Below are positions 1 through 9,376 of a stretch of DNA of 64,000 nucleotides, piece after piece (within the stretch, counting starts at the first letter, position 1; every line of letters begins with the position of its first letter). The position numbers and the translations under genes are program-made. The notes beneath the pieces are model-generated. The model saw only the letters and a program-made list of their open reading frames with translations, did not search any database and was not told where the DNA came from. Origin of the DNA: Chitinophaga costaii (GTDB taxonomy: Bacteria > Bacteroidota > Bacteroidia > Chitinophagales > Chitinophagaceae). The stretch covers positions 62,001-126,000 of the forward strand of contig NZ_FMAR01000010.1 of NCBI RefSeq assembly GCF_900094705.1, in the 5' to 3' direction.

Positions 1-48
1 GTACGCGGAGCCGATACCACCATAAGCCAGTACCTGGAAGTGCAATAA
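1..48 (+). CDS. C-terminal end of an unidentified gene (partial)
   Basis: The first 15 codons of the window read openly in frame 1 and end at a TAA at positions 46-48, giving a tail that finishes ISQYLEVQ. This is compatible with the end of a gene that begins outside the window, but it is too short to identify. It would be convergent with the minus-strand transfer operon that ends near position 383. Confidence 0.3.
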   Translation, partial: VRGADTTISQYLEVQ

Positions 49-382
49 AAAACCGCCCCGGTAATACCAAAGCGGCGTAACATGATCAACGAGTAGCATT
101 TGCTGGTAGGGATTCCAGCATAAGAATGGGTAATGCGTCCTTCTTCCTATACGCTCATAGCTCCTGTTTGCATAAAAACTAAATGTATTAGTTTTCTCAT
201 GAATGCTTTTGCAAACAACCGTTCAACGATCCCACTGAAGGCCAATAGCCACCTATACCTACGTTTGTATAAGTGGCTACCCGTGTAAACAAGGCTACAC
301 AAACCATCTTCTATCCTGTACTGATTTACCAATAGTCTGAACAGATCGCATCACGGTATAATACCACGGATAAATCTCCCGA
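49..382. other. Non-coding gap at the end of the tra operon
   Basis: I see no supportable gene here. A 61-codon minus-strand reading frame (147-332) exists, but it has no recognisable motif and an implausible composition for this genome. No clear terminator hairpin with a T-run was found for the operon that ends at 383. Confidence 0.5.
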
Positions 383-994
383 CTATAGGGTATTGTATCT
401 CGCAGTCTCCCTTCGACGTGAGCGGATGCTCTTCTCTACACCCCGAAGAAGCTGCTCGTACGCCGCAACAGGAAAAGTCTGATTGCCCGGCAGTAACGAA
501 AAATGTTCGCGATACTCCCGCTCAGCAAAGACACGTGCTCGTAAACCGTCCAACGATGACCCAAAAGTAAAAATATGGCAATACTTAGCCGCCAGCAGTT
601 CGTAGGCTGCCGTCTGTGTTTTGTTACTACCACTTGCCGCCCGATCTATCAGCCCTTGAATGGCTGAACGCTCAGCCACATAATCCATAACATAGTTCAA
701 TCGTTTAATACGGCTTTCCACTTCCAGCAAATCAACTCCCTGCACTATGCAAGGCACACAACGGATGTCCGTCAACCAACTACCGGTATATCCTAACAAA
801 TTCAGTGTGGCGGGTTCGATATCGGTCGAAAAGGTCAGCTCGAATAGCAAACGGCCACCTGGTAAATAATAATCCAGACAGAGAGCCGAGGCACTACTCA
901 GTAAAAACGGTACCATGCCTAACGCCTGGTTCAGTTCCGCAAAACCGTTGACAAAACGGCTGCGCACTTGATCTAATAATTCTTGCGACATCAT
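383..994 (-). CDS. Hypothetical protein, last gene of the tra operon
   Basis: This 203-residue protein was not recognised. It has no signal peptide or membrane segment; it is mixed alpha/beta at the start and largely helical and charged towards the basic C-terminus, where arginines cluster around residues 185-198. It begins 10 bp after the stop of the 489-residue gene and is oriented like the whole transfer operon, so it is probably co-transcribed as ICE cargo. It may be a cytoplasmic accessory factor, but nothing in the sequence shows a reaction. The gene call rests on length, on position in an operon, and on codon use like its neighbours. Confidence 0.7.
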   Translation of the reverse strand: MMSQELLDQVRSRFVNGFAELNQALGMVPFLLSSASALCLDYYLPGGRLLFELTFSTDIEPATLNLLGYTGSWLTDIRCVPCIVQGVDLLEVESRIKRLNYVMDYVAERSAIQGLIDRAASGSNKTQTAAYELLAAKYCHIFTFGSSLDGLRARVFAEREYREHFSLLPGNQTFPVAAYEQLLRGVEKSIRSRRRETARYNTL

Positions 995-1004
995 CGTTAC
1001 TCAT

Positions 1005-2474
1005 TTAGAAAGGTAAATCATCTAGTGGAATAGAGATCGTCTTGTTGGACTGTTGGTTTTTCGGACCATCATTGGCGGCCTCCATTCTTTTTCCAGCCTG
1101 CTGCTGAGACTCCTTTAATGCCTGTTTGGCGGCCAGCTTCTCCGCTTTCAAAGCCGCAGCCATCGGTACTTTCTCCGTTTTTGAATCGGCACTATCAGGC
1201 ACTTTTTGATTTTTTAAATCAACAGCTGCTTTATCCACTTTCAAAGGAGCTGCGTCCACCACTTTCTCCGCATTGATAGCGGCGCTGGTGACCACCGCTG
1301 TGGCTGCTTGTTTATCCCATTCACCGACCCTCTGTTTAATGGTTTGAACAGCAGTGGAAAAATTGTTCGACAGCATTTGCTTTTCCAAGAGATCCACCTG
1401 TGGTATTAACTTATGCTGCAAATTACGGCCATTGTGGTTCAAAAATCGAACCGTATGTAACATAGGATTGGCCGTCACGAACACATTTTCCAACGCACCG
1501 TTTTTTTCATACGAAAAAAAAGTATGCTTCCCATTTTCGATATCTTTGATCTTCTTTTCCATCACATGCTCTGTATTCAATTGTATCAGCGCAAAGCGAT
1601 TCAACACCGTGGCTAAATCAAACTTCGGCTTCTCCACCGTCATGTCTAGCTGTTCAAATTTAGCATCTAAATAGTACTCCTTATGTAAATGCATTTTTTG
1701 CCGCTCACCGTTCTCCTTCACCGCAGTAGGATGCGGTACGATCCATGCCTTATAGGGCCGCAAGTCTTTCAAGGCATTGCCTTCGCCGTCAACACCTCCG
1801 TTAAAGGGGGGAGGCTCTAGTCCCTTTGGCAGCTCATTATTGAAAGGACGGATCTTAAGACGTACCGCCTGCACGGTAGGGTCCATAAACGCACTGGCAT
1901 TATAAATATTCCAACGCTCCGAATACTGTGTAGGAAATGTTTGGGTCTCCATCTTCGGAACGTTGCGCTCCGTTAAGGCCTCAAAGTTGGGAACAATGGC
2001 ACTATACGGACTGTCCTGCCAATGTTTCACCGCGAGCAGGTTACCAATATGTTTACCGAAACGATTACTACTAATTTTGTTCAAGTCTTCTATAATCGCC
2101 GCATTGGTCAATACCTTCTGCATTGTTTCTACCGGTATCCCAGTTAAATCTTTGTTAGGTGCGATGCTCCAATCTGCCGCCCTCATACGTTTATCCAGTT
2201 CAAGCGTATCAATGCCCTCAATTACCTTGTGATGAATGACGATACGTGGTTGAAAGTCTAAAGTAAACTTGTTTAAGTGAGGCATACCGTTAGTATCTAC
2301 TTTAACATACAAAGTAGGGATGGCTACATTCCCATTCAGGGCATAGGGATCAATACGTTGCGTAAACTCAGGCTCGCCCTTTTCAACTCGGTCAACCACC
2401 AGTTGCAAGGAAGTTTCCTTTACACCAGCTCCCCGCAAATTCTTGATAAAAACCTCTTTTTGTTCCGCTTTCAT
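1005..2474 (-). CDS. ICE accessory protein with SSB-like acidic C-terminal tip
   Basis: This is a 489-residue soluble protein of the conjugative element. Residues 1 to about 385 look globular, and the region around residues 225-345 recalls the large DUF3945-like accessory proteins of Bacteroidetes ICEs, although I cannot assign the family with confidence. From about residue 390 the chain becomes an Ala/Lys/Gln-rich, probably disordered linker of roughly 90 residues. It ends in the tip IPLDDLPF, which closely resembles the protein-interaction tip of bacterial single-stranded DNA-binding protein (DDDIPF type). Folded part, flexible linker and acidic-hydrophobic tip is the SSB architecture, so binding to SSB partners or mimicry of SSB is a reasonable inference. 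It sits between two other unknown cargo genes downstream of traN. Confidence 0.75.
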   Translation of the reverse strand: MKAEQKEVFIKNLRGAGVKETSLQLVVDRVEKGEPEFTQRIDPYALNGNVAIPTLYVKVDTNGMPHLNKFTLDFQPRIVIHHKVIEGIDTLELDKRMRAADWSIAPNKDLTGIPVETMQKVLTNAAIIEDLNKISSNRFGKHIGNLLAVKHWQDSPYSAIVPNFEALTERNVPKMETQTFPTQYSERWNIYNASAFMDPTVQAVRLKIRPFNNELPKGLEPPPFNGGVDGEGNALKDLRPYKAWIVPHPTAVKENGERQKMHLHKEYYLDAKFEQLDMTVEKPKFDLATVLNRFALIQLNTEHVMEKKIKDIENGKHTFFSYEKNGALENVFVTANPMLHTVRFLNHNGRNLQHKLIPQVDLLEKQMLSNNFSTAVQTIKQRVGEWDKQAATAVVTSAAINAEKVVDAAPLKVDKAAVDLKNQKVPDSADSKTEKVPMAAALKAEKLAAKQALKESQQQAGKRMEAANDGPKNQQSNKTISIPLDDLPF

Positions 2475-2514
2475 GTAAACTTAGTTAATGGTAATTTTTG
2501 TCGGAAATGATTGG

Positions 2515-3591
2515 TTAGAATTCTATTTCCGGTTCCCGCGAAATGGTTTGTTCAGTAGATGAAACCTTCGTTTGTGCCACCATCCCCCTTAACAGCTCGC
2601 GCTTTTCGATCAATTCCTGCTGCACATTGACAGACACGCCCTTTACACTGTTAATAGTAACAGGGGAGAGCTTAAAGGATTTTAAATCTTTGCCCATCTC
2701 CAGAAGCAGCTTCGTTCCATCCAGTTGCGTAACATCTACCACCCCCCCCTGCATTATTTCTTTTTCCAGTTGGCGCAGTTGCTGCGGCGAACGCGCTTCC
2801 TGGATCGCTAACTGTCCTAGCTTCTGCGTTAAGTGAAAGTGCGTATCTAGCGCAAGAAGGTTATTTTTATCCTGCTGAAACCACTGCACACGCCCATCGG
2901 GCTGGTCCGGCGAACGTACCGCAAAGGGACGCCCAGATAAAGCATTACGCACCACGTTCCAAGGTAAAATACCAACCTGCGAAAAATCAAAGACCTGCCG
3001 GCGGTCCGGTTCTTTTCCTTTTAGATCGCGTATAACCGCTGTATACTGCGTGGGTATTAACTGGTGTCCCTGCGTGCGCTCCATGGTAAACTCCATGCGC
3101 ATCGCCTTCGTTTCCGTTAACAGCGTATTGGCCGTTAGTAGACCTGGTTCCATCCCATGCGCATACTGCTTGCGGAGGTCCGCCGCTAGTCCGTTATATC
3201 CAGCAGCACGAAACGTGCGCTCTAACGTATCCAGGTTTTCCGCCATCGTCTGCGTCCGCTCTGCTGCCAGCCGTTTATACCGGGCGGGCTGCGTCACCTT
3301 ACGAATTAGATTTAACACAGTACCCACCGATGGAAGCAACCAATATTTCCCGACAGGATAAAGGCTACGCTCCAGCGCCTTGCGATCATCCTTTACCTTG
3401 TTCAGCGACAACCGCTCATCCTCATTTCTTGGCACGGCGTATACTGCTGCCAACGTATCCAGGAAATGTAGCTCATCACGCTGGTTTCTTTTAGAGCTAA
3501 GCGCTGAACTCCCATGCGCCTGCTCATGACGGATAAACGCATCGCGGCGATGGGCACGCTCCTGCGCAATACGATCAATCAGTAATTGCAT
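2515..3591 (-). CDS. Hypothetical ICE protein, charged and helical
   Basis: The 358-residue product is soluble, rich in Arg, Gln and Glu, and predicted helical over residues 1-165. This is followed by a mixed region (about 170-300) with the motif DFSQVGILPWNVVRNALSG. I do not recognise a catalytic motif. It lies in the transfer operon between traN and the gene with the SSB-like tail, with a 40 bp gap to the latter. Its conserved place suggests an accessory role in DNA processing or transfer, but that is inference from context only. The ATG start has no competing in-frame start nearby. Confidence 0.7.
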   Translation of the reverse strand: MQLLIDRIAQERAHRRDAFIRHEQAHGSSALSSKRNQRDELHFLDTLAAVYAVPRNEDERLSLNKVKDDRKALERSLYPVGKYWLLPSVGTVLNLIRKVTQPARYKRLAAERTQTMAENLDTLERTFRAAGYNGLAADLRKQYAHGMEPGLLTANTLLTETKAMRMEFTMERTQGHQLIPTQYTAVIRDLKGKEPDRRQVFDFSQVGILPWNVVRNALSGRPFAVRSPDQPDGRVQWFQQDKNNLLALDTHFHLTQKLGQLAIQEARSPQQLRQLEKEIMQGGVVDVTQLDGTKLLLEMGKDLKSFKLSPVTINSVKGVSVNVQQELIEKRELLRGMVAQTKVSSTEQTISREPEIEF

Positions 3592-3703
3592 AAAATGTAT
3601 TAAAGAGGTAAAGCCTACACTCGTCCATGCGCCACTGGTACCCTATACACCTCAACGCTATGATGACACAGTCCATAGCTAGCCTATCTCACCGTCACTA
3701 AAC

Positions 3704-4531
3704 CTATAATAAACGAGTGCGACCAAATCGCCGCCCACCCACGGCTATCTTCAAATGCCGGTTGCCTTTCTCAAAAACATGGAGCGTAAACTGCTGATCA
3801 TGCGAAAGAGTAAACCGGTCAAAGGCAAACACCAGAATATTACTACTATGCGCCGCTACATCCCCCAACGGATTAAAGATAGCCACCGGTGTAAGGACCG
3901 TTTCTTGAAAAGCCTTTTGCCGAAGGCGTCTGCGAGACGCAATACTGCACCGCGTAAAATCAATGGGATAGGGTACAAAAGATCGGTTCCGTAACTGAAC
4001 GCGCACAAAGACTACATCATGGTCATAATAAATACCCGTCAGATGCAACCCTACACCACCACTCTGGGCACGTGGACCATGCAGAAATCCCCGCTGCCCA
4101 TGCAGCCGTTTCAGGGTAGAATCCAGTAGCACACTTTGTTTTAACGCATTATCAAACAGCAACGAATCACTACCCACAGTACCATCCGTAAAATGAAAAT
4201 CAAAATGAACCGGTGTCTTTTCATATTCCACTATAAAGGAGTAGATCTTACCATCGGCAGTAAATACATGCATATTGGTCGATGCAAAATCCGGACGTGC
4301 GGCCTTCACCTTTAGGATATTACCTACGCCTTCTAATGGCTCTACCAGTACCTCCTGGCTTCCAATATCTGGAAGGAGAATGCGGGAACCAAACACCAAT
4401 ACAGTCGTTTTCTGATAGGTGATCGGCAAATGATAACTGCCATCATAAAAAGGCGGTAACGGGCCAAAGCACTGTGCCAACGCCGCCACCTTATAAGAAA
4501 TCAACACAATGAGTACCAGCAAATATTTCAT
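3704..4531 (-). CDS. traN: Conjugative transposon protein TraN (VirB9-like)
   Basis: TraN is the outer-membrane-side component of the Bacteroidetes mating channel and works with TraM, in the role of VirB9 in other type IV secretion systems. The 275-residue protein opens with a signal peptide (hydrophobic residues 2-17, then Ala-Leu-Ala-Gln). It is beta-rich throughout, as expected for the DUF4138/TraN family, with the family-like stretch SFIVEYEKTPVHFDFHF at about residues 93-109. The order traJ-traK-traL-traM-traN is the canonical CTnDOT-type order, which strongly supports the name. It is 26 bp downstream of traM. The length is near the usual 270-320 residues. Confidence 0.88.
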   Translation of the reverse strand: MKYLLVLIVLISYKVAALAQCFGPLPPFYDGSYHLPITYQKTTVLVFGSRILLPDIGSQEVLVEPLEGVGNILKVKAARPDFASTNMHVFTADGKIYSFIVEYEKTPVHFDFHFTDGTVGSDSLLFDNALKQSVLLDSTLKRLHGQRGFLHGPRAQSGGVGLHLTGIYYDHDVVFVRVQLRNRSFVPYPIDFTRCSIASRRRLRQKAFQETVLTPVAIFNPLGDVAAHSSNILVFAFDRFTLSHDQQFTLHVFEKGNRHLKIAVGGRRFGRTRLL

Positions 4532-4557
4532 GAAACTATTATTTTGAATAAAAAAAA

Positions 4558-5742
4558 TTATTGGTTGTTCATCAACAGCACCGGGTAACCCGCATATAAC
4601 GGCACCTTGACGAGCCGTACGCGTTTGCGTAAAAACGACTTGGCTGTTTCAATACCAGCACTCGTGGCTTGGGCAGCCAGGCTGGGATCTAAAGAACTCA
4701 TGCCGATATCATCGATCACACTGCTACTTTCTTTCGTCTGATCACGTACCGCGGAATTCGGCGCGTTGATGCCTTCCTCACCATCCAGGTCATACACACT
4801 CATGCGCACTGGAACGATTGTACGCCCTACAATGAGGCTGGTAATAGTTAAATGCAAGCGCCCACTGCCAATACTGGCATGTGCAGACACAAAACTACCC
4901 TTGGGTACATGTAACTGCGATACATACATATCTTCCATCACCATGAGCGTAACAGTGCCGTTCTCCGTGGCAGTTTGATCCTGGTAGATCGCCGCACTGA
5001 TCGTGTTTTTGGTGGCCGTATCCACCGGTGCCTTATAACTGTAAAATCCATGGCCACCCTCTCGCTGTTCAGCCTCGCGACCCGGAGCCTTTAACACCTG
5101 GAACACCTTTTCCGCCAGCAACTTATTACGACGGGCAAGGGAATCTTTTACCTCTCCAGGATGTTGAATTGCATACACCTTGTCCAGCAATGCACTGAGC
5201 TGTCCAATCTCTGGATCAGATATTTGATCGTTGGCACTATTATTCATCATTTGCTCCACCATCACCGTACTACTGTCACTCGTCGCATCAATAACAGGAA
5301 GTACCGGTGGCACCGGGGGGGGTGGTGGTACCGCTGCCGCTGCCAACTGGGCCTGTAACGCTTGCAGCTTTTGTTCGGCCACCGCTGCATGATCGACAGG
5401 CCCATTCACCGATACATCGGACACAGAAGGCAGAGTCGTTGAACGCTCCCCTTCGGGCGCAAACAGCGAATCTGAGCGTCCTTCCTGGTCCTTCAATTCA
5501 ATCAGCCGCGCACTGTCACGAGCCGCCAGATCATAAAGCGATAACTTATCGACTTGATCTTTAAACGACGCATCCGGCAACGAAGCATTCAGATCACCGT
5601 TGGCCGTTACCGGCTGCTGCGCCTGCACACCCTGGCCACCACCCAACGCCCAAAAAAGCAGGCACACAAAAGGGAAAAGGACTAGCGGGCCTAGCACTAT
5701 AAGTTTCGTATCAGGCCCTTTTTTTACATCATCGTCTGTCAT
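4558..5742 (-). CDS. traM: Conjugative transposon protein TraM (VirB10-like)
   Basis: TraM is the inner-membrane-anchored scaffold that spans the periplasm and joins the inner and outer parts of the mating apparatus, comparable with VirB10. The 394-residue protein has a short cytoplasmic start, one membrane helix at about residues 14-34, a long low-complexity periplasmic stalk with a proline-rich stretch (PPPPPVPPVLPV, about residues 139-150), and a C-terminal beta-rich domain from about residue 225. That domain is where the conserved TraM domain lies, including the segment LHLTITSLIVGRTIVPV. The start is placed at the ATG next to a Lys/Asp-rich leader. It is 12 bp from the upstream TraL-like gene. 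Confidence 0.88.
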   Translation of the reverse strand: MTDDDVKKGPDTKLIVLGPLVLFPFVCLLFWALGGGQGVQAQQPVTANGDLNASLPDASFKDQVDKLSLYDLAARDSARLIELKDQEGRSDSLFAPEGERSTTLPSVSDVSVNGPVDHAAVAEQKLQALQAQLAAAAVPPPPPVPPVLPVIDATSDSSTVMVEQMMNNSANDQISDPEIGQLSALLDKVYAIQHPGEVKDSLARRNKLLAEKVFQVLKAPGREAEQREGGHGFYSYKAPVDTATKNTISAAIYQDQTATENGTVTLMVMEDMYVSQLHVPKGSFVSAHASIGSGRLHLTITSLIVGRTIVPVRMSVYDLDGEEGINAPNSAVRDQTKESSSVIDDIGMSSLDPSLAAQATSAGIETAKSFLRKRVRLVKVPLYAGYPVLLMNNQ

Positions 5743-5754
5743 GTGTAAGTTGTT

Positions 5755-6201
5755 CTATTGATTCAGTTGACCTGCTGCCGGCGCAAGCGCCAAAAGACTA
5801 TCCAGGTAATGCCGGCCACCAGGGGTGGCACCCAGCGAATCCATCAAATGTTGCCACGCGTTCGAAGCGGAAGGAGGAAACAGTGCCCGGTCAAGCGCCC
5901 GCTGGTAGTGGATACCTTGCGGACCTGCCTCATGATGCGGCAACACCACCTGTACGCCCGGAACCACGTGTAGGGACGGTACCATGGGCCGCAACACACA
6001 CAGGCAGCAGAAAGCGCCAAAGCATCCACAAAAAAGGACAAAAGCAACCAAGCGGGCACGAGGGGATCGCCGGTTCACCGACGTTTGCACCCGCTCTACG
6101 CACCTAGACAACTGCTCCACCACTTTTTGTTGCCTCGGTGTTAAGGTTATCTCGTCGACATCCGCTGAACGCCGTACACGGCGTCGCCAAAAAAACTTCA
6201 T
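5755..6201 (-). CDS. TraL-like small membrane protein
   Basis: This 148-residue protein occupies the traL position between traK and traM. It has a very basic N-terminus (Arg/Lys-rich, residues 3-45), one strongly hydrophobic helix with several cysteines at about residues 49-71, and a periplasmic tail. The topology, basic inside and single-pass, fits the small TraL proteins of Bacteroidetes ICEs, but sequence identity in this family is low, so the name rests mainly on gene order. Its start codon overlaps the end of traK by 4 bp, which suggests translational coupling. Confidence 0.7.
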   Translation of the reverse strand: MKFFWRRRVRRSADVDEITLTPRQQKVVEQLSRCVERVQTSVNRRSPRARLVAFVLFCGCFGAFCCLCVLRPMVPSLHVVPGVQVVLPHHEAGPQGIHYQRALDRALFPPSASNAWQHLMDSLGATPGGRHYLDSLLALAPAAGQLNQ

Positions 6202-6821
6202 CTTTTTTCATTTTTAATGTCACTGTTATTCAGGATTTTCCAACGCTCCACCAAAAAACCGTGCGGATTGTCATCGCTACGGAAATTCATATTGCGCAAA
6301 TATCCTTCGGTAATCAGGTTACGCGTGAGTACAGTAGAACTCCGCGCAATCCGCTCCTTACCGTAAAACTTGAAATAATAGGGTGCCTCACCGGTGCTTA
6401 CCTGAATGCTATCAACACTCACCTCCTGCGTAATGCCGCTAGTAATGATATTGTCGTAATAACCGCTCTCGCGCAACATATCATATTGTACTTTGGCACT
6501 GTAATCAGCTAGGTTCAGCGCCCGCACCAAGTTGGCTTGGATGATGGCATTATCAGGGGCCAGGTTAAAAAAGAATTGATGAAATGTCTTAATATGATCG
6601 CGGGCTTCCACCGGTACATTGTCTTTCTTATCAGCCATGGCAGCATAAAATGCCTTACCATTGGCCAGCACATAAATATGCGTCTGCATCTGTTCAATCT
6701 TCTGATAGCTGCGTTCCACCGCATAGCAGGTCACGATCCCGAACACCACCAGCAACACCCCGGTAAAAATCTGCACATGCCGAAAGGCTGTCTCTATGTT
6801 TATTAACTGCTTTAAAATCAT
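6198..6821 (-). CDS. traK: Conjugative transposon protein TraK (VirB8-like)
   Basis: TraK is a single-pass inner-membrane component of the transfer channel with a periplasmic NTF2-like fold, comparable with VirB8. The 207-residue protein has a short cytoplasmic segment, one membrane helix at about residues 16-35, and a soluble domain. The family-like segment HIKTFHQFFFNLAPDN is at about residues 76-91, and the end is a region with GYLRNM and VERWKILNN. The length matches the family. It starts 15 bp after traJ and overlaps the following TraL-like gene by 4 bp. Confidence 0.9.
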   Translation of the reverse strand: MILKQLINIETAFRHVQIFTGVLLVVFGIVTCYAVERSYQKIEQMQTHIYVLANGKAFYAAMADKKDNVPVEARDHIKTFHQFFFNLAPDNAIIQANLVRALNLADYSAKVQYDMLRESGYYDNIITSGITQEVSVDSIQVSTGEAPYYFKFYGKERIARSSTVLTRNLITEGYLRNMNFRSDDNPHGFLVERWKILNNSDIKNEKR

Positions 6822-6836
6822 TTTCCGCTTTCCCCT

Positions 6837-8081
6837 TTAAGATTTGGCATCATTGGAGGGCTTTTGCTGCTCACTCCCCTTTAATTGCTTGTATAAATAA
6901 CCGCCGCTTTTGCCCATCATGGTGCCGATGTCACCGGTCGCAGAAGAAACATTTTCCTGGCCACTAGCACCAGCTCCGAAGGAGCGTTGCGCATTATAAA
7001 CCGCACCCACCGCTTGACCAGCCGCACCCGTGTACTTCGTCACGGCCATAGCAGCCATATTGGTCATCTTCTGGAGATTATTATGCGTACCGGTAGCCTG
7101 TACAATGTAATTGGCTACATTGGGAACCGTGGTATACCCAACAATCGCAATGATGAGAAAGACCAGGTACGCCGTATCCGATGGACCGAACGCTGTATCC
7201 CCATACTGCTTTATTTGCTGAATATCAATCTTGATCATGTTCTGCTGGACTTTACCTATTATTGCCCCGAATATATTACCCACCGGCAACCATAGATAGA
7301 TATGGATATACCGCCCCATCCAGTTAGACAGCGAATGGCCAAAACCATCAAAACAACTGAACCCGAAAACGAGTGGGCCTAAAATAGTCAGCACCACCAG
7401 GTAATACGTACGAATGGTATCGATACACAAAGAGGCCGCCTGGTAGAGAATATCTAGCAATTGGGATAACCAGGCTTTTACCTGATTTTGAAACTTGTAG
7501 GCCGCCTTCTGCATCTCGAATTGCATGCCCGCACCTACTGCCTGAAACGGGCTGGTGGCTGCATTGGGAAAATCCTCATTGTTATGGGTATATTGGTACC
7601 ATTTTTCAGCATTCCCGTCGCCGGTTTCCCCAACAAACATCTTCCAGTAATCCGTCCCTTTGATGGCCTTTTCTTTCTCATCAAGCAGCTCCTTAATGGC
7701 CGCATCTGAGTTTAATACCATCTGGTGCGTAGCCAGTTCAACCGGCTTTAGGACGCCATTAAAGACACTCATAACAGAACCATACAGTAAGATACAAGAG
7801 GCTAGCACAAAAGGTTTCAGTAATGGATAGATATCCACCGGCTCCGCATTGGCGATGGACTTCCAGACCCGCGCTGCAATGTACCATAGGGTGCCAAAAC
7901 CCGCTAACCCGCGCGCCACATCGATCAATCCCGCACTTTCAGGTATCATATCGTTGTAAACTTGCTCCAGCACCCCATGCATGCTTTGCATATCATCGGA
8001 AATAGACTGGGCCTGCAACAAGCTAGGCAATAACAGGACAAGCGCACTCACCAGCGCAACACCCTTTTGTTGTCGGGACAT
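6837..8081 (-). CDS. traJ: Conjugative transposon protein TraJ (VirB6-like)
   Basis: TraJ is the polytopic inner-membrane protein of the mating channel, comparable with VirB6. The 414-residue product begins with a hydrophobic, signal-like segment ending LLQAQ. A helical loop follows, then several membrane helices: about residues 60-76 and 90-107, a cluster between 215 and 250, a segment near 275-290, and about 310-330. The C-terminal 60 residues are Gly/Ala-rich and soluble. The motif WYIAARVWKSIANAEPVDIY at about residues 67-86 is typical of TraJ proteins. It lies 3 bp from the upstream gene, so it is tightly co-transcribed. Confidence 0.88.
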   Translation of the reverse strand: MSRQQKGVALVSALVLLLPSLLQAQSISDDMQSMHGVLEQVYNDMIPESAGLIDVARGLAGFGTLWYIAARVWKSIANAEPVDIYPLLKPFVLASCILLYGSVMSVFNGVLKPVELATHQMVLNSDAAIKELLDEKEKAIKGTDYWKMFVGETGDGNAEKWYQYTHNNEDFPNAATSPFQAVGAGMQFEMQKAAYKFQNQVKAWLSQLLDILYQAASLCIDTIRTYYLVVLTILGPLVFGFSCFDGFGHSLSNWMGRYIHIYLWLPVGNIFGAIIGKVQQNMIKIDIQQIKQYGDTAFGPSDTAYLVFLIIAIVGYTTVPNVANYIVQATGTHNNLQKMTNMAAMAVTKYTGAAGQAVGAVYNAQRSFGAGASGQENVSSATGDIGTMMGKSGGYLYKQLKGSEQQKPSNDAKS

Positions 8082-8084
8082 TCG

Positions 8085-8744
8085 TTATGGATTTAAACCG
8101 TGTAACGTCCGCAGCGACTCAACGTCTTCTGTGGACCGGATACGTTGTAATAGCATCACATTATTTTGATTATTAAACGCCCGTAAAAATGAGAGCTGCC
8201 CCTCCATCTCTTGGTAAATACGATCAATACCCCGAAGCCGCTCATCGTCTGACATCCTCAACTGCTGAGCCGTGATGATCATAGTGAGTTCATCGAGATT
8301 ATTCACCGACGCCTTGAACAACGTATTGTATACATCCGTAAAATGATCGATCTCCCAAGGTTGACAAAGGCCACTGCTTTTAAAAAATTTTAATGCTTTT
8401 TTATACTCCGCTATCAGCGTCACCTCATCATCAATGATATCTGCCACATGCCGGTACTTAGCAATGGACGGATTAACGAGTAATAAGCCATCCAAAAAAG
8501 TACGATGCAACGAGAAGTTGCCATGACTGATGTCCCGAACCGTGTTATACCCTTTGGTGAGTATCTCATATCCCTTCTTCATGTCAGACAAAATGTTTTT
8601 CAATTGCGCCAGCTTCTCAATATCCAACAACAATTGCGTTATCTCCGCAGACTGACAGCGGGCCACCGGTAAAACACCCACCTGAAGTACCAGTAGTAAT
8701 AATATCCGTATCCCATAGCGGCGCTTGGTTAAGCTCCTTTTCAT
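8085..8744 (-). CDS. Secreted helical conjugation protein, TraI-position copy 3
   Basis: The 219-residue protein has a basic N-terminus, a signal peptide (hydrophobic residues 13-28) and an all-helical mature part. It is related to the next two genes: it shares the pattern KKGYEILTKGYNTVRDISHG, a NNLDEL turn, a MSDDERL motif and a C-terminal repeat of short helices. Proteins like this sit between traG and traJ in Bacteroidetes ICEs and are sometimes auto-annotated as TerB-like. By position they may be VirB5/TraI-like periplasmic or pilus-tip factors. That role is inference. It overlaps the second copy by 4 bp. Confidence 0.78.
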   Translation of the reverse strand: MKRSLTKRRYGIRILLLLVLQVGVLPVARCQSAEITQLLLDIEKLAQLKNILSDMKKGYEILTKGYNTVRDISHGNFSLHRTFLDGLLLVNPSIAKYRHVADIIDDEVTLIAEYKKALKFFKSSGLCQPWEIDHFTDVYNTLFKASVNNLDELTMIITAQQLRMSDDERLRGIDRIYQEMEGQLSFLRAFNNQNNVMLLQRIRSTEDVESLRTLHGLNP

Positions 8745-9364
8745 GGCAACCCATTTAATTGTTTCATAAGCGATACCGACCCCATGGCTGTCTGCCGCTG
8801 CTTCATCAATTGAACCGATTCCCGCGCATAACGCTGGGTGAAACGATATAACTCGGCTAGTTGCTGCTCCATATCTGTAAGGGCCCCGATACGGCCATCA
8901 TCTTTCAAGGCCAACTTCCCGTTAGTGACTAAGTCACTGAGCAAGTCCACCGATATCGAAACATCTGATTCCACCCGCTCCAAATAAAACCGCTGCGCCC
9001 GGTTATCCCCCGGCAGAAACCGGCCCAATTGCGCACGGTGTTGCTTGCATAAAGTCATTAACTGCTGCTGATACAATATGATATTGGCCACCACCGCCAT
9101 CCGCTTCACCTGCGGGTTCACCGTTTTTAAGGACGTGAAATAGTCGTCATGCAAATGAAAATCACCTTGCTTAATATCGTTAATCGTCTTAAGTCCTTTC
9201 TGTGCAATCGAATAGCCCTTTTTCAGCAGCTCCAGGTAGACTTTCAATTCAGCTATTTGTTGAAGGAGGTATTTCGTTTGTGTTTTTTTCTGGCTGAAAA
9301 ATCCTTGCGCCGGCGACACCAACGACCAGCAAAGCGTCAAGACCATAACCCATACTGTTTTCAT
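8741..9364 (-). CDS. Secreted helical conjugation protein, TraI-position copy 2
   Basis: The 207-residue protein has a signal peptide ending near SPAQ and an all-helical mature chain. It shares KKGYSIAQKGLKTINDIKQG and the following DFHLH with the corresponding segment of copy 3 (which has NFSLH), so the two are tandem duplicates that have diverged. A family-like end (MEQQLAELYRFTQRYARE) resembles the end of copy 3. The 4 bp overlap with copy 3 and 12 bp gap to copy 1 show one transcription unit. A periplasmic role in pilus or channel assembly is likely from position alone. Confidence 0.78.
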   Translation of the reverse strand: MKTVWVMVLTLCWSLVSPAQGFFSQKKTQTKYLLQQIAELKVYLELLKKGYSIAQKGLKTINDIKQGDFHLHDDYFTSLKTVNPQVKRMAVVANIILYQQQLMTLCKQHRAQLGRFLPGDNRAQRFYLERVESDVSISVDLLSDLVTNGKLALKDDGRIGALTDMEQQLAELYRFTQRYARESVQLMKQRQTAMGSVSLMKQLNGLP

Positions 9365-9376
9365 AACCTCCTAGTT

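Noticed and set aside
147..332. 61-codon minus-strand frame after the tra operon
   Set aside because: No homology-like motif, and composition is unlike neighbouring genes; likely chance.
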